The notes under the pieces: model-generated
What the model saw: the letters and a program-made list of their open reading frames with translations, nothing else
Told to the model about the DNA's origin: nothing
Database searches by the model: none
Part shown: positions 1 to 10,227 of the stretch, in pieces
Layout: each line of letters begins with the position of its first letter
Position numbering within the stretch: position 1 is the first letter of the stretch
From: Dichotomocladium elegans
Taxonomy: Eukaryota; Mucoromycota; Mucoromycetes; Mucorales; Lichtheimiaceae
Length of the DNA: 64,000 bases
Reading direction: 5' to 3'
NCBI GenBank assembly: GCA_025716815.1
Contig: JAIXMN010000009.1
Location: 1,143,193-1,207,192, forward strand
Program-made: the position numbers and the translations under genes

Positions 1-404
1 GTTAATGATTTGCCGTAGTCCTCGCAGCGGCTAACAACACGGTTGTCGATATCGCAAGCCTCTTGATCGAAGCCGGCATACATGTTGCATCGGCGCGGGG
101 CAACAGTGTTGGGTGTCAATGTGGAACTTTTGCGAGCTGCCACAAAGCACGGGCAGGGTTGATACGGTTGTGCTTCAACACCACTCCGAACCGTCCCATA
201 GCGCTAGGTCGTTAAATTGCCGAATAAGGAAGGGTAGGTGGGTGGGGGCGGAGGGCGGCGCTGTCTGTATTGTGTGTGTGTGTGGATGAGACCATCGGTT
301 CAGTTTTGTGTCCCAATACTATTTTCTTTCTCTTTTCTCTTTACCCTACGCTATCCACCCATCGAAATTCTCTCTCCATTTACATTGACCATAAAGAATT
401 CACC
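1..404. other. 5' flank of the bZIP gene
   Basis: No gene can be supported here. A plus-strand reading at about 30-175 is open but short and has no recognisable family signature. The 3' part (about 300-400) is CT-rich, as in many fungal 5' leaders, and runs into the bZIP start codon. Confidence 0.3.
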
Positions 405-1185
405 ATGGCAGACACTTTCTCCAGTGGCGAAGGTTATGATGTTGATAACAATGGCGTCATTCCAGACCTCTTTCCGCCATTAGGTTTTGGATCGATTCCC
501 ATGGGTCGCAAAGACAGCGCATCCTCGAGTCCGCGTGACAATGCCATCTGGCAAGATTCGTCCCTTATCATGGGCATGTCACCGCCCCAAGCGGCGTGTG
601 ATTTGGTCGCTGGACCGAGCTGTAACAACAACACTAGCAGCAGCAGCAGCAGTAGCCAGGTCCCTACCGACACACCTGCAGATACTTCTGTCTTCCATAT
701 CTCTTGGGGAGGAGACGATAAACCACCGGCCGATCTCCACCTCGAGGAAAACCCCGAGATTGTGTCAAGGAAACCGCTCCCCAAACCACGCGGCATCCGT
801 CGACTTCCTGAGCCCGAGCCTGCAGAAGACGGCACGGTGGATGAAGACACATTAAGACGACGTCGGGTACAAAAGAGAGCGACCCTCGAGAGCGTGCACT
901 CGCCGGGGGTGGGGGAAGAAGGGTTTATTTCCAGAGAGCTTACCTTTCTTTATTTTTACTTTGATACAGAACACATATGCTGCCCGAAGATCCCGACTCA
1001 AAAAGTTTCTAAAGATCGAGTTTCTGGAGAACAAGGTGAATCAGCTCCAGTCTGAAAACGGCAAGCTCGTCCTTAGCAATGCACTTCTCGAATCTGAGAA
1101 GCGGGGATGGCTGGCCAAGGAGGCTGAGTATAAGAAACGGATAAGATGGTTAGAAGAATCCAAAGGATTTTCTCCAGAATCTTGA
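405..1185 (+). CDS. bZIP transcription factor, Gcn4/Cpc1 type
   Basis: Two exons, 405-866 and 970-1185, give 225 residues. The intron 867-969 starts GTACAA and ends ACAG, and it splits the DNA-binding region so that RRRR joins NTYAARRSR, the invariant N-x2-AA-x2-SR basic motif (residues 151-163). A leucine zipper follows, with Leu at 173, 180, 187 and 194 in perfect heptads. The N-terminal 140 residues are acidic, Ser- and Pro-rich and have a poly-Ser tract, as expected of an activation domain. The start is the ATG in the context caccATGg. Gcn4/Cpc1-type factors bind TGACTCA-like sites as dimers and switch on amino-acid starvation genes. The family is clear, but the exact regulon is inferred. 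The unspliced reading ends in nonsense, so splicing is required. Confidence 0.85.
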
Positions 1186-1416
1186 TGTGCCCTTCTTTAC
1201 ATCACACCACTCCACCCACCTGCACACAGACGGCCCGCATATGACCCTGCTTACACCAACCAACCAGCCGCCGCCGTCGTCATAATGGCATGCTTTGCCT
1301 TGTCTATTCGTACCCATCTCTTACGCTCTCGTTTGTACATACAGATTCCCCTTCTTCTCAATATATTGCATGAAAATGTTCTTTTGTTTTCCTTTGTATG
1401 GCTTTATTTTTTCAAC

Positions 1417-3158
1417 TCAAGCGCGCTCCTCGTTGAGGAGCCGCAACGTCTTCTGGACCTCCATGCGCCGCTCGTCCAACAATGTTTCGAGTTCGCGTTT
1501 TTTGCTTCGCACATCGTCAACAATCCGAGTCAGTCTACGGACAGCATCTCTCGCCGCCTCGATGTCGCGCTCCTGCTTGCGTATCTTGTCTTCCACATCC
1601 GCCTGATCTGTCAGCTGCCGCAATTTGTAGTCATAGAGCGCCTGGAATTGCTCGCGCAACGGGCGAGATGCAAACGACTCGTACGAATCACTGTTTTCTT
1701 TTGCCGTCTCTGCACGGCGCTCAGCCTGCTTGACCTGTTCCTTGAGGTCCGCAAGTTCACGCTTCAACATCTCTTCTTCATCGTACTTGCCGCCCTTGGC
1801 AGACGATCCTGTATCCATTACTTTTCATTTAACAAAGGCTTTTTGCCACACGCCCAGTTGCACACATGCACTATCCATCCATTCCTCCCCCAACATGTCT
1901 CTTCTTTTTTTTTCACCTTTTGCAGCCAGGGATGTACTGGCGGCTCCCAGCCGGCTCGCATATCTTTCAGCCATTCGCGCGCTCTCGGACATGGATGTAT
2001 TGTTGCCCTTGCGTGCTCCTGTGCCTGCGCCCGGGCGCTGACCAAGGTCAGCGGCATATTCGCCTGCGAATGCCTCATAAAGATCAGGGGGCAGTTGCTT
2101 AGGGGTCTGCGCACCCTTTGTCCGCTGGTTCAAGATGTGGAAGAAAACAAGGCATTGATCCTGAGTGATACCCTGCGAGTGGTTTACATTGACCAGCGTC
2201 CTATTGGTTTCAACCGTCAAACGATACATTCTTCATTTGGGACAAGTGACTTTACCATGCGCTGGTCAAATCATTCCGCGTGAGGCCCAATGTCGCATAA
2301 AAATCCTCCATCTGAGCGACTGTACACAGATATCCTTTGTTAGTCAAGCATAGATTTTCTCCATCTCATTCTCTAGAAAGAAAACCTACATCGAACTTTG
2401 CCAGAATCATTGGCGTATTTAGCGTAAATATTTTGATATGATGCCATATCATCTGGCGTCATGTCCCAGCTAAACTCGACAGCGGGCGGAGACGGTGTGT
2501 AACCGGTGTATTGGGGTTGCTGGTAATATCCCGTCTGCTGGGGCGCAACGTAACCGGTCTGCTGCGGGGCGACGTAGCCAGTCTGTTGGGGGGCAATGTA
2601 GCCCGTCTGCTGTGGAGGGACATAGCCTGTCTGTTGAGGAGCGACATAACCGGTCTGTTGAGGGTAGACACCTCCTCCTGCTGCGAGGTGGGCCTTGTTG
2701 GGCGGAATCAGGGAAGGCGGGAGACTCATGGGAGGTTCGACGCCATTGATGCAATCAAACGTTAGATGCATAGCGATGCAGAACTCTTCAAAATCGAGAC
2801 TGCCATCCTTATCAATATCGGCGAGATCCCTACGGCAAGATTAAAGAAGGTCATGACGATTTCAGGCTGTCATCACCCAGTCATCGGGGGCCACAACGGA
2901 GTGAAGAATTACCAGATACGTTCGAGACGATTGGGAGGGATGTTGGAACTTAAAAGAACGTCGCGGGCAGTGGATCCTGTAACGCTAAATGTCAGTGAAT
3001 AGATTCTCCATCATGCTTCTCAATGGGAACAAGAAACTGTATGAAATGCATATACACGTCTGTATATAGTACATACCAGACATGTAGCCATTGACCTGGC
3101 CACGGGCTTGAAAGATCTCGGCATACTTTTGCCGTTCAGCAGCTGTGATGGCAGACAT
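1417..3158 (-). CDS. END3: END3-like EH-domain endocytosis and actin protein
   Basis: Six exons (3158-3077, 2976-2913, 2829-2390, 2319-2256, 2200-1917, 1808-1417) join in phase to 441 residues, against 349 in yeast End3. The N-terminal EH domain ends in an EF-hand-like loop ([12 protein letters not shown], about residues 53-64). A second EH-like unit lies near 165-240 (FSWDM...[10 protein letters not shown]). The last 120 residues are a charged coiled coil, the region that in yeast contacts Sla1. End3 works with Pan1 and Sla1 at cortical actin patches during clathrin-mediated endocytosis. Unusual here is a block of PQQTGY repeats between the EH units (residues about 104-152), a feature more typical of Pan1 and Sla1. 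The ATG at 3158 gives the expected [12 protein letters not shown] start. No second EH gene lies nearby. Confidence 0.88.
2500..2673 (-). repeat. PQQTGY-coding minisatellite inside END3
   Basis: About seven tandem 24-nt units encode (V/I)xPQQTGY, the last one diverged to PQYTGY. Each unit fits the Ark1/Prk1 kinase consensus of a hydrophobic residue, two residues, Gln, one residue, then Thr-Gly. Units differ by synonymous changes as well as in the x position, so the array is not a recent perfect duplication. Confidence 0.85.
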
Positions 3159-3617
3159 ATATTGTGGGGTATTTTTTTCCTCTGTCTTCTTCTAACGACA
3201 AGCTGTAAGCTCAATGGGGGAAGGGTTTAAAAAAAGAGTCCCTCAAAAAAGGCAAATGCCTTGCGCTTTCATTTGCATCGCACGCCAGAAAATTTAATGC
3301 CCGCGCTATTGCTGAGTGTTACACCCTGAGAGACAAATACATAGCAAAGAATGGTCCGACAAGTCATAGAACCGAACGACGTTACTTGCCGAGAACTTCC
3401 AGTGAATAATGAATTTCTTTGATAGGAACGGCCAACAGTGGATTACCAGCAAAAAAAAAAAGAAGTAAAAAGAAGAAGGGGACCGATGGTGTGTGACATA
3501 TGCTTTAAAGCATCTAAAGGCTGCGCCTGAATGCGACAAAATTTCGATTTATCCAAAAAAAAAAAGGAAATCCACGTGGCTATATGAAGTATCTTTACAT
3601 ACTGCGATGCCGATTGT

Positions 3618-5150
3618 TCACCGCCCACTCGGCGTATGTGCGCGCGGGCCACCAATATCATGGCTTATTTTACCATCCAAATATCGCTGCGTAAGGAAGA
3701 CGTCTTCTTTGCCCGTAGCTCGGATCAGGCGTATCTCTCGCCATGGTTCTTGCCAGGAAATAGTGTACGTCACTGTTGGGTCATCCTCCGTCACGACTTT
3801 CTGAAGCCAATTCAAGAACTGGTCGGCAAAGTTCATGCATACCGATGGGTTCTAGGCATTCAAAGTGAGCTAGCGGTCCTTCCTGTTGCTCTATACAAAA
3901 AGGGTGGGGGCGTGTTTCTCTTTCCCTTTACCCAAGCTCTTGTATTGTCTCGTACACGTCGAGGGATCTCCATGGTTTTGAAGGTTTCCAGTCCACATAA
4001 ATCACCGTTGTCATCCCGGAAACCACATATGACCCTTGGTACACCCACCAAGAATGACTGAGCCCAAAACTTGAGAAGTTTGAATCTACAAAGAAAATGG
4101 TATCAACATCTCAAGTTTCCGAAGAAAAAAGTTCCTTTACTTTTCAAAATTATCCTTTTGCCGCTGAGTGTCGATCCGCCTTGATGTCTTGAGCTCAATA
4201 TACTGATGAAGCGGGTTTTTCGGGTCCTGTTTTTCGGGTTTCGTGCCTGTACAACGGTTGGAAGATCTAAGGATTTTTTTTTTTTTGCTCACCCCATCGC
4301 AAGTATCATGGCAACTACGACACACCTTCAATGCAATCTACTTCAGCACCCATCAGGAGTGTGTTTCTGCCTAAACGAGTCTTGACTACAACGCAATATT
4401 GGATATTGGTGTTGGGAACATCGTTCGGGTCGGGCTGACCGTTAGGTTCTGTCGCGGTGCAGAAAGATTCGAAACGATATCCCCAGTAGGCCATCTGTTT
4501 GTGCCGATCCGACATTGCAGCTTCGTGTTGCTTTTTATGTTCGGTTGTGCGTTCTTCGAGGTATATGGAGCCCTGCATGCGTAACGTCTTTAGGACAAGA
4601 TGAACCCAATATAACGCTTGTTAAAGAAGCCATACATTATATCGAGTGGCGCATAACTCCCAAGGCTCCTTGCGCGAGTAAGGTGTACAAAAGATCTTGG
4701 TCATGATACCACGCCAGGTCACAATATTCGCTTGCGCAATGTTCTTTTCGGGCTCTGCTTGCCGTGCGGTAGTGAGCGCATCCAGCAGAGTATCCAAATG
4801 CTCCGGCACGCTCTCGTCACGTTTGATGTATTTTTCGTAGCCGCGGTTCAGCGAGGGCCCAGGCGGTGATATGTTTGGTGGCACATAGTATTTCTACAGA
4901 AGTGAAATCGACAAGGACGCGTATCAGGAGAGGTATCACCTAGGGGCCGAAGGAAACTCACTAGCTCGCGCTGATCAAACCACACTCGACGACTGCCGTC
5001 GATGCTATAAGATTGGATCTCAACAGGTTGCTTATACTCGGGGCAATGACCCATGTAGCTTTGGCATGATGAGACGGGAAAGGTGCTGAAAGTCATTGGA
5101 CGTTTGGCTTCTGGTGAGTCGCCGTAATCAGATTGAGGTCGTTTGGACAT
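3618..5150 (-). CDS. RAI1: RAI1/DXO family RNA 5'-end decapping enzyme
   Basis: Six exons (5150-4962, 4893-4636, 4587-4326, 4246-4141, 4085-3932, 3851-3618) close in phase to 400 residues, close to yeast Rai1 (387). Family motifs are in order: FPVSS and YSIDGSR at the N-terminus, WRGIMTKI, the metal-binding GAEVD (about residue 232), IELKTS (about 256) and the WNPSVCMNF stretch near the end. These enzymes remove aberrant caps (pyrophosphate, unmethylated or NAD caps) from RNA 5' ends. Rai1 also partners the exonuclease Rat1 in the nucleus. An in-frame start-like codon upstream at 5387 would add 79 residues without family similarity, so MSKRPQ at 5150 is preferred. Intron 5 ends CCTAG; its donor GTAAAG was chosen because it alone keeps the WNP motif in frame. 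Confidence 0.88.
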
Positions 5151-5611
5151 GCGGTAATAAGTGGGGAGTACAGCAAAAAGACTGCGATAGGAGTAACAAT
5201 CCATTGTCGGGAGTAATTTGGACCGCTCTCTTGACGATTGAATTCCTTTCCATATTTTAAAGGACACATAGACCTTATGTCCATGCATGTAACTCATGCC
5301 GTAGCCAAATATAAGGGTACGTGCTTCTGCACCGAAAGTAGAAGTACCTGTTACCAGCACTCGCTTTACGATAACTTTCGGTTCCATCCATTTCTAATTA
5401 GGTTTATAATATTATTAAATCTTAAACTTCTGGACAGACGTCTTGGGACGACAAGAGGCATGTTGTTCCCGTTCTCCATCTAGTGGCTTCATATTTCTTG
5501 AGTGCGGGTCTACCGGTTGAATTGAGCTGCGGCAGCCTGTGATTCGCTGCTCTCGACGTTAGTTCTCATGCCTTTGTTCTCGCGCTTTCCAGGCTTTGCG
5601 AGTCTTCTCCT

Positions 5612-6652
5612 CTAGGATCTATGGATGTCTTTGTCCAGACGGCGTTTCTTTTGCTGAATGAGGGCCCAGGCAGCAGAAATGGCAGCCTTGTCTCTGAGTT
5701 TTGATTCGGTCAGACGGACCCAGACATCCGCATCGCCTACTACCTGATAATCAAAAACAGTATCCCATTCCTTGGTGGGAGCAGTCTTGTTGACAAGGAC
5801 GGTGATGCCGTGTCGGTGTGCGCGAACGGTGCGCGCTGCAAGCTTAATGAATTTCTTCAGTGCTGGGATCCGGAGGGAGGTGCCCAGCACGATGAGCAAG
5901 TCAGGGTTGCGCTTGATGTCATTCGACTGCTGTAACCCAATACTGTCGCCGTCGGGATGATCTTCGTTGTAGAGCACAATATCAGGCCGAAGCACGCCAA
6001 CAGCAAGCGGTCGCTTACCCAGAAGCATCCGTTGCTCGCCTGTTGCTACGCAGCTGGGGCATGATGGTGCTTCGCCTTCGCGAAACTTGTTTTGGAACTC
6101 GCGTGTGAATTGAAATGAGGCCGCACAAAGCATGCATTTGACGTGACCCAGTGTGCCATGGAGCTGGACCACAGGCAGATCTAGTGCTGCTTCCAGATCG
6201 TCAATATTTTGCGTGTACAATCGGAGCAGACGGCCTTCGGTCTGCAGCTGACGGATAAAATTGTGTGTCGGTGTCGGCTTGGCCGATCGTACCAACGATT
6301 TGAGCTCGGCCATGAACTTGTAGAAGTTTCGAGTCCGATCGGCATCCCGAAATATCCTCGCATCAAAGAGCTCTGAACCTTTCATAACACCGTTCGGATG
6401 TTGCTGCTTGCTGAGATTATAGAGCCCATGGGCGGATCGGAAATCCTGTGTGTTTGTACGTATTCCTGAGCTTTGATCCAGGTATTGGGAAGGGATGCAT
6501 TTGCATCAAGTTCGTACCGGAATGCCGCCATTACAAGATATACCTGCACCTGTGATGACAAGAGCCTTTCGACTTTTGTTGACATGAGCAGCAATCTCGG
6601 CAATGGTCTGCTCGATTATGTCTTCAAGGTCAGTGATGACAATTCTAACCAT
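5612..6652 (-). CDS. Sirtuin, Hst3/Hst4-like NAD-dependent deacetylase
   Basis: Two exons, 6652-6518 and 6445-5612, encode 322 residues. The NAD-binding motif GAGIS is at residues 35-39. It is followed by DFRSAHGLY after the splice, then TQNIDDLE, the catalytic LHG, two Cys-x2-Cys pairs (CMLC and CPSC) for structural zinc, GVLRPDIVLYNE and VLGTSL. The C-x2-C pairs and the short N-terminus fit the Hst3/Hst4 branch, which removes acetyl groups from histone H3 in chromatin after replication. That substrate is inferred from the family. An in-frame stop lies just upstream of the ATG, which fixes the start. It lies head-to-tail upstream of the RAI1-like gene, with about 460 bp between. Confidence 0.88.
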
Positions 6653-6899
6653 CCGTTAGAACCAGCTGCATAAAAAAAAGAAGAGTGCGTCGTTTTAAGA
6701 CCCCGCGTGCGAAAGGGAAAAGTTGTTGGCGCAAAGGAGTAGGTACTTTTTTGATTTTCACTCAAGTTTGTGTTATGTCGATCATGGATATCATGTCACT
6801 TATTGTATAGTATTTGCATGGGGGGGGAATGACGATGTTAGCAGATCGAGCCTATTACGATGTTCTTCAAACTCGATACAGTCTCTGCCGTGCTCATAA

Positions 6900-7340
6900 T
6901 TGTTAAAATCACTATTATCTATCGATCATGTCCAAAGACCAAGCCGGTGTTATCAGAATTCTTTTTGAGATCTGTTGCTTGGAAGCAGGAATAGCAGGAG
7001 ATCCTGAGGAACCTAGTGCGAACCACGCTTACACACTAGCTCTCGCTCTGGATCGTCCTCCACGAGCTCGAACGCGATCGTCATTCCGATATCAGAGTGC
7101 TCCTCCGCCATCCTTTCTTTTCTGGATTGCTTCCTCAGTCTGATCGGGAGGAAGGCCATTAGCGCCCTCATAAAGACACATCTCGAAGCTTACATGGATG
7201 CCAAGAAGGTGCTGCAATGCAGAAACATAGCTTGACCTCTCTGAGCTGTCACCTCCTACTGTACGACGACGCTTATATCCTCGCAGAAGATGATACCTCC
7301 AATGACACCATCTGCAAATTCCTACAAGCAAAAGGGCCAA
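6900..7340 (-). repeat. Dispersed repeat, probable LINE fragment
   Basis: DNA at about 6901-7070 matches 58080-58275 along its whole length, including the blocks GAGATCTGTTG, GGAAGCAGGA and CCTCCACGAGCT. The second copy lies directly downstream of reverse-transcriptase motifs, so this piece is likely the same part of a LINE ORF2 read on the minus strand. It has several stops. A minus reading near 7320 (FADGVIGG) could be a worn YADD-type motif, but this is weak. Confidence 0.5.
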
Positions 7341-7919
7341 AATTAACCCAGTGCCTCCGTCTCCGAACTTCTTGGGTGCTGTGCCGCACGCAAATTTAGT
7401 TCAAATGCTCTTTCTCATAATCCCTACTAAAGAACCTTCCAATCCCCATTATCTCAAGGTGAAGATGCAATTAGCAAGTTACTTGGGCCACTCTTCTCCA
7501 TCGAATGGAGAGAAGGCACCCTAAAGCTAACTTCGATGGGCGGAGAGCATCATTTAAGCAGTACAGCCCAGACAAGGGATATCAATGTTGACAACTTCTG
7601 ACGGTGGTTCTGCGTAACGCAGAAAAGAACGACTGTCCTGCGCATCTTTTCAAACACAGAAACTGCTTGATAAATGATCGCTGCTGAGGCTCCCAGTGAT
7701 TCCGATGGCTCTTTCGAGTGAGGGATATCATAGCCAGGAGCGGTTGACGGCAAAGTAAGTAGGATGGAAAGGTACAAGAACTACATGCCGTTCAATAGGC
7801 TGGCAGAGTCATGCCTAAAAGCGTCCTTACCCACTGATACGCTTACATCTGCTTTGCCCAGAAGATCAAAAGACGTTGTGATGTGCTCCACCATTAAACT
7901 ATTCTCCCAAAACGCATTT

Positions 7920-8694
7920 TTATTCCACACATGTTGTGCACACCTCTTTCGGATTAGTCTTGGATTCTTCTTCTGGAGCGGCCGCGGGCATCTTACGGTC
8001 AGAATGACCGAGTGACATATCCGGTGCAATGATATCGCGCACGAGTTGTTTCTGAGCAAGGGCAAAGATTACTTTTTAAGTTGCACTCTCGGGGGGGGTG
8101 GCCACAGATGTGTGTGTGTGTGTGACGTTATACGTTATGCTTTTGTCTGGCTTTTACTCACCACTTCTTTTACTTCTGGGAAACGGCCCTTTTCCTTGCG
8201 ATCCCAAATAAGGACTTCATGGATTTTCCAGACCAAAGTAAGACAGCATGCGTATGTGGGTTTGCGGTGAGCGAAGGCAAGGAAAAGAAAAAGTCTTGCG
8301 TGTAGAGGTTGAGCTCATTTACCGTCATTCACTTTAATACGAAACACCGCCGAGTCACCGGGAATCACGGCTAGCTCTCCAATCAAAGTGTCAAAAGTCG
8401 TCAGTAACTCTTGGCCGAGCCATGCTATGAATGAACAGCATCACCCATAAATTAAGTTTAAGATCTCTTGATTGCTTTTGAAGACGCATTGTTCTTACTT
8501 GCACGCAACATCCATCGACATTTTGTGCAATACTATTGAAGTATGCACGCCATTAGCTAGTTTCTCATATGCAGGGGGGAAAAAAAAAGTCCCATAGACG
8601 CCATCTAGCCATGAGTTGTGTAGAATAGCACCCAGAAACGACGACTTGCCTCAATAGACACGCGAGGACTTCTGATATCCAGCGTGTTTGACAT
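7920..8694 (-). CDS. Rdx family protein, selenoprotein W-like (Cys form)
   Basis: Five small exons (8694-8650, 8532-8499, 8424-8323, 8214-8162, 8051-7920) join in phase to 121 residues. The thioredoxin-like Rdx fold is shown by the redox motif CTKC (residues 17-20, RVSIEYCTKCRWMLRA), then LGQELLTTF, GELAVIPG, the WDRK turn, FPEVKE, and the C-terminal VRDIIAPD...LGHSDR. The last four match fungal and bacterial SelW-like proteins very well. Family members are small thiol redox proteins; the precise partner is unknown. The first intron starts GCAAGT rather than GT. The C-terminal tail ends VCTTCVE, adding a second Cys pair. Every exon is too short to stand out alone, so the gene shows only after splicing. 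Confidence 0.82.
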
Positions 8695-9036
8695 GATGTT
8701 GCAAAGAAGGGAAATTTACTTGGGTCCCGCTGCGAACGAGGCACAAGACCAAAAAGAAAGCGGAGATTGCACACCATTCATATTTGCAAAGTTTGCACAT
8801 AGAGCTTCGCTGGATGGTTTAATAATGAACATTGAATGCAGTGAAATAAAGACTAGTTACAATAAATGGACTTGATGGAAAGAAGAAATAGTGGCAAGAG
8901 AAAGGGTGGGTAAAAAAGTAATACTATGTATGAAAGCGATTTTGTTGCTATTGTCATTGTGGTTGCTGTGAAGATGTGGGTGTCTGGGTGGCGAAGGGGA
9001 GAGGGAGAGGGGAGAAAGAACGGGGGGCGGGGGAAT

Positions 9037-10227
9037 TTAGATGACGAAGACACCAAAAGGGGCATTGACGTTGCGGCCAAGGCGAGAAATTCCGCGGAAA
9101 GCAGAAGTATCGGCGGGCTGATTTCGCTCACCAATGGCGCTGATCGGGTGAGAATTATGAGGCAATGGTTTAGGTTCGTGGTAATAGGCGGTTGTATAGA
9201 GATGGTGATGGATGGGATACTGTTCTTGTCGAATGGGGTAATAATGGGGGTTGCAGTTGTAATAGTAATCGGCAGGATTTTGTCGAGAGAGATGCAAAAA
9301 TGGATCGGTGGTGGCAATGGAGGAGGCGGAGGTGGTTGTGGTGGAGGAGGTGGAGGAGGCCGAGAAGTAGTGATTATCGAAGGAACGCTGTCTGTTCGAT
9401 TCCCAAGGTGAGCTTTTCGCCCAGAGTGAGGAGTCGTCATCAAATGCGATAACGTCATTGCTGCAAGTCTTGCCCCAAGCTTGCCAGCCACAACCGCCAG
9501 CCCACTTGCGCACAAAGGCCATGAAGCGCGCCTTTTCTTCTTCGGTGATAGTCGCCGACGCCTTGTTAGTCGAGCCGGTGGAGCTGGCACTCTCCGACTC
9601 ATCGTCCGACAAGACACTGGATGTCTGAGAGTCCGAAAAGGATGATGACTGGGCCGAAGATGCTAGCGAAGGAGGAGCAACAGGAGGCGAAGGCGCTCGG
9701 GTTTCAGCATTATTGTTGTTGCTGTCATCCCCATACCACGAGCCGTTGCTGCTGCTGCTGCTGCTGCTGCTGGAAGAACTCGTGCTATGACGTTGTTCGC
9801 TGTGCGTGAGACCAGCCTCCATTCCCAGCTGCTGTTGCTGTTGAGGAGGACTCTGGGGCCTTTGCTTTGTGGGAAGTGAACGTCGTTTGGCGTCGACCTT
9901 TGGAACTAGAGCCTTGAGACGTTCGATCTCCTGCTGGTAGTTGATTCGGCTGTTCATACCAGCAAAAGGATCCTCTCCCGTTGGGAACGTGCTACCGGCC
10001 ACCTTGCGCTTGGATGTGGGTACCTCAGTCCAACCTTGACGCTTTTTCCTGCTGCTTCCATTGTCAACTCCGTTGGTGGGAAAGTGCTCGTTTGTTGGGG
10101 ACCTCCTCGCCGTCACAGACCAGTCAGACACTGAGGAAGAGCGATCATAGCCAGACTGCTTCTTGGCGGCCATTCGGGCATTCAGATCGCTGGTAGTAAT
10201 GGAATCTAGAGAGAACTTTCCCTTCAT
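9037..10227 (-). CDS. Unknown Ser/Tyr-rich low-complexity protein
   Basis: A single uninterrupted reading frame of 396 residues from the ATG at 10227. I recognise no family. The N-terminus (MKGKFSLDSITTSDLNARMAA) is basic and looks conserved. A short predicted helix region (IERLKALVPKVDAKRRS) is followed by a poly-Ser run encoded by a CTG-type trinucleotide repeat (about 9742-9772 on the plus strand), then TEEEKARFMAFVRKWAGGCGW near residue 235. The rest is Tyr-, His-, Ser- and Pro-rich. The frame stays open upstream to 10641, but that part reads pyrimidine-rich leader DNA. Codon use in the central half is gene-like. A cytoplasmic or nuclear regulatory role is possible but not shown. Confidence 0.6.
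   Translation of the reverse strand: MKGKFSLDSITTSDLNARMAAKKQSGYDRSSSVSDWSVTARRSPTNEHFPTNGVDNGSSRKKRQGWTEVPTSKRKVAGSTFPTGEDPFAGMNSRINYQQEIERLKALVPKVDAKRRSLPTKQRPQSPPQQQQQLGMEAGLTHSEQRHSTSSSSSSSSSSSNGSWYGDDSNNNNAETRAPSPPVAPPSLASSAQSSSFSDSQTSSVLSDDESESASSTGSTNKASATITEEEKARFMAFVRKWAGGCGWQAWGKTCSNDVIAFDDDSSLWAKSSPWESNRQRSFDNHYFSASSTSSTTTTSASSIATTDPFLHLSRQNPADYYYNCNPHYYPIRQEQYPIHHHLYTTAYYHEPKPLPHNSHPISAIGERNQPADTSAFRGISRLGRNVNAPFGVFVI

Noticed and set aside
434..850. Minus-strand 138-codon frame
   Set aside because: Antisense of the bZIP exon; poly-Leu comes from the reverse of the poly-Ser codons.
1285..2283. 332-codon plus-strand open frame
   Set aside because: It is antisense to END3 exons 5-6, and its hydrophobic composition is what reverse-strand reading of charged coiled-coil codons gives.
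5151..5387. Upstream in-frame extension of the RAI1-like protein
   Set aside because: It adds residues without family similarity; the ATG at 5150 matches the length of other Rai1 proteins.
8926..9411. 161-codon plus-strand frame rich in Gly and Val
   Set aside because: Antisense to the 9037-10227 gene; the glycine run is the reverse strand of Ser/Thr-coding repeats.
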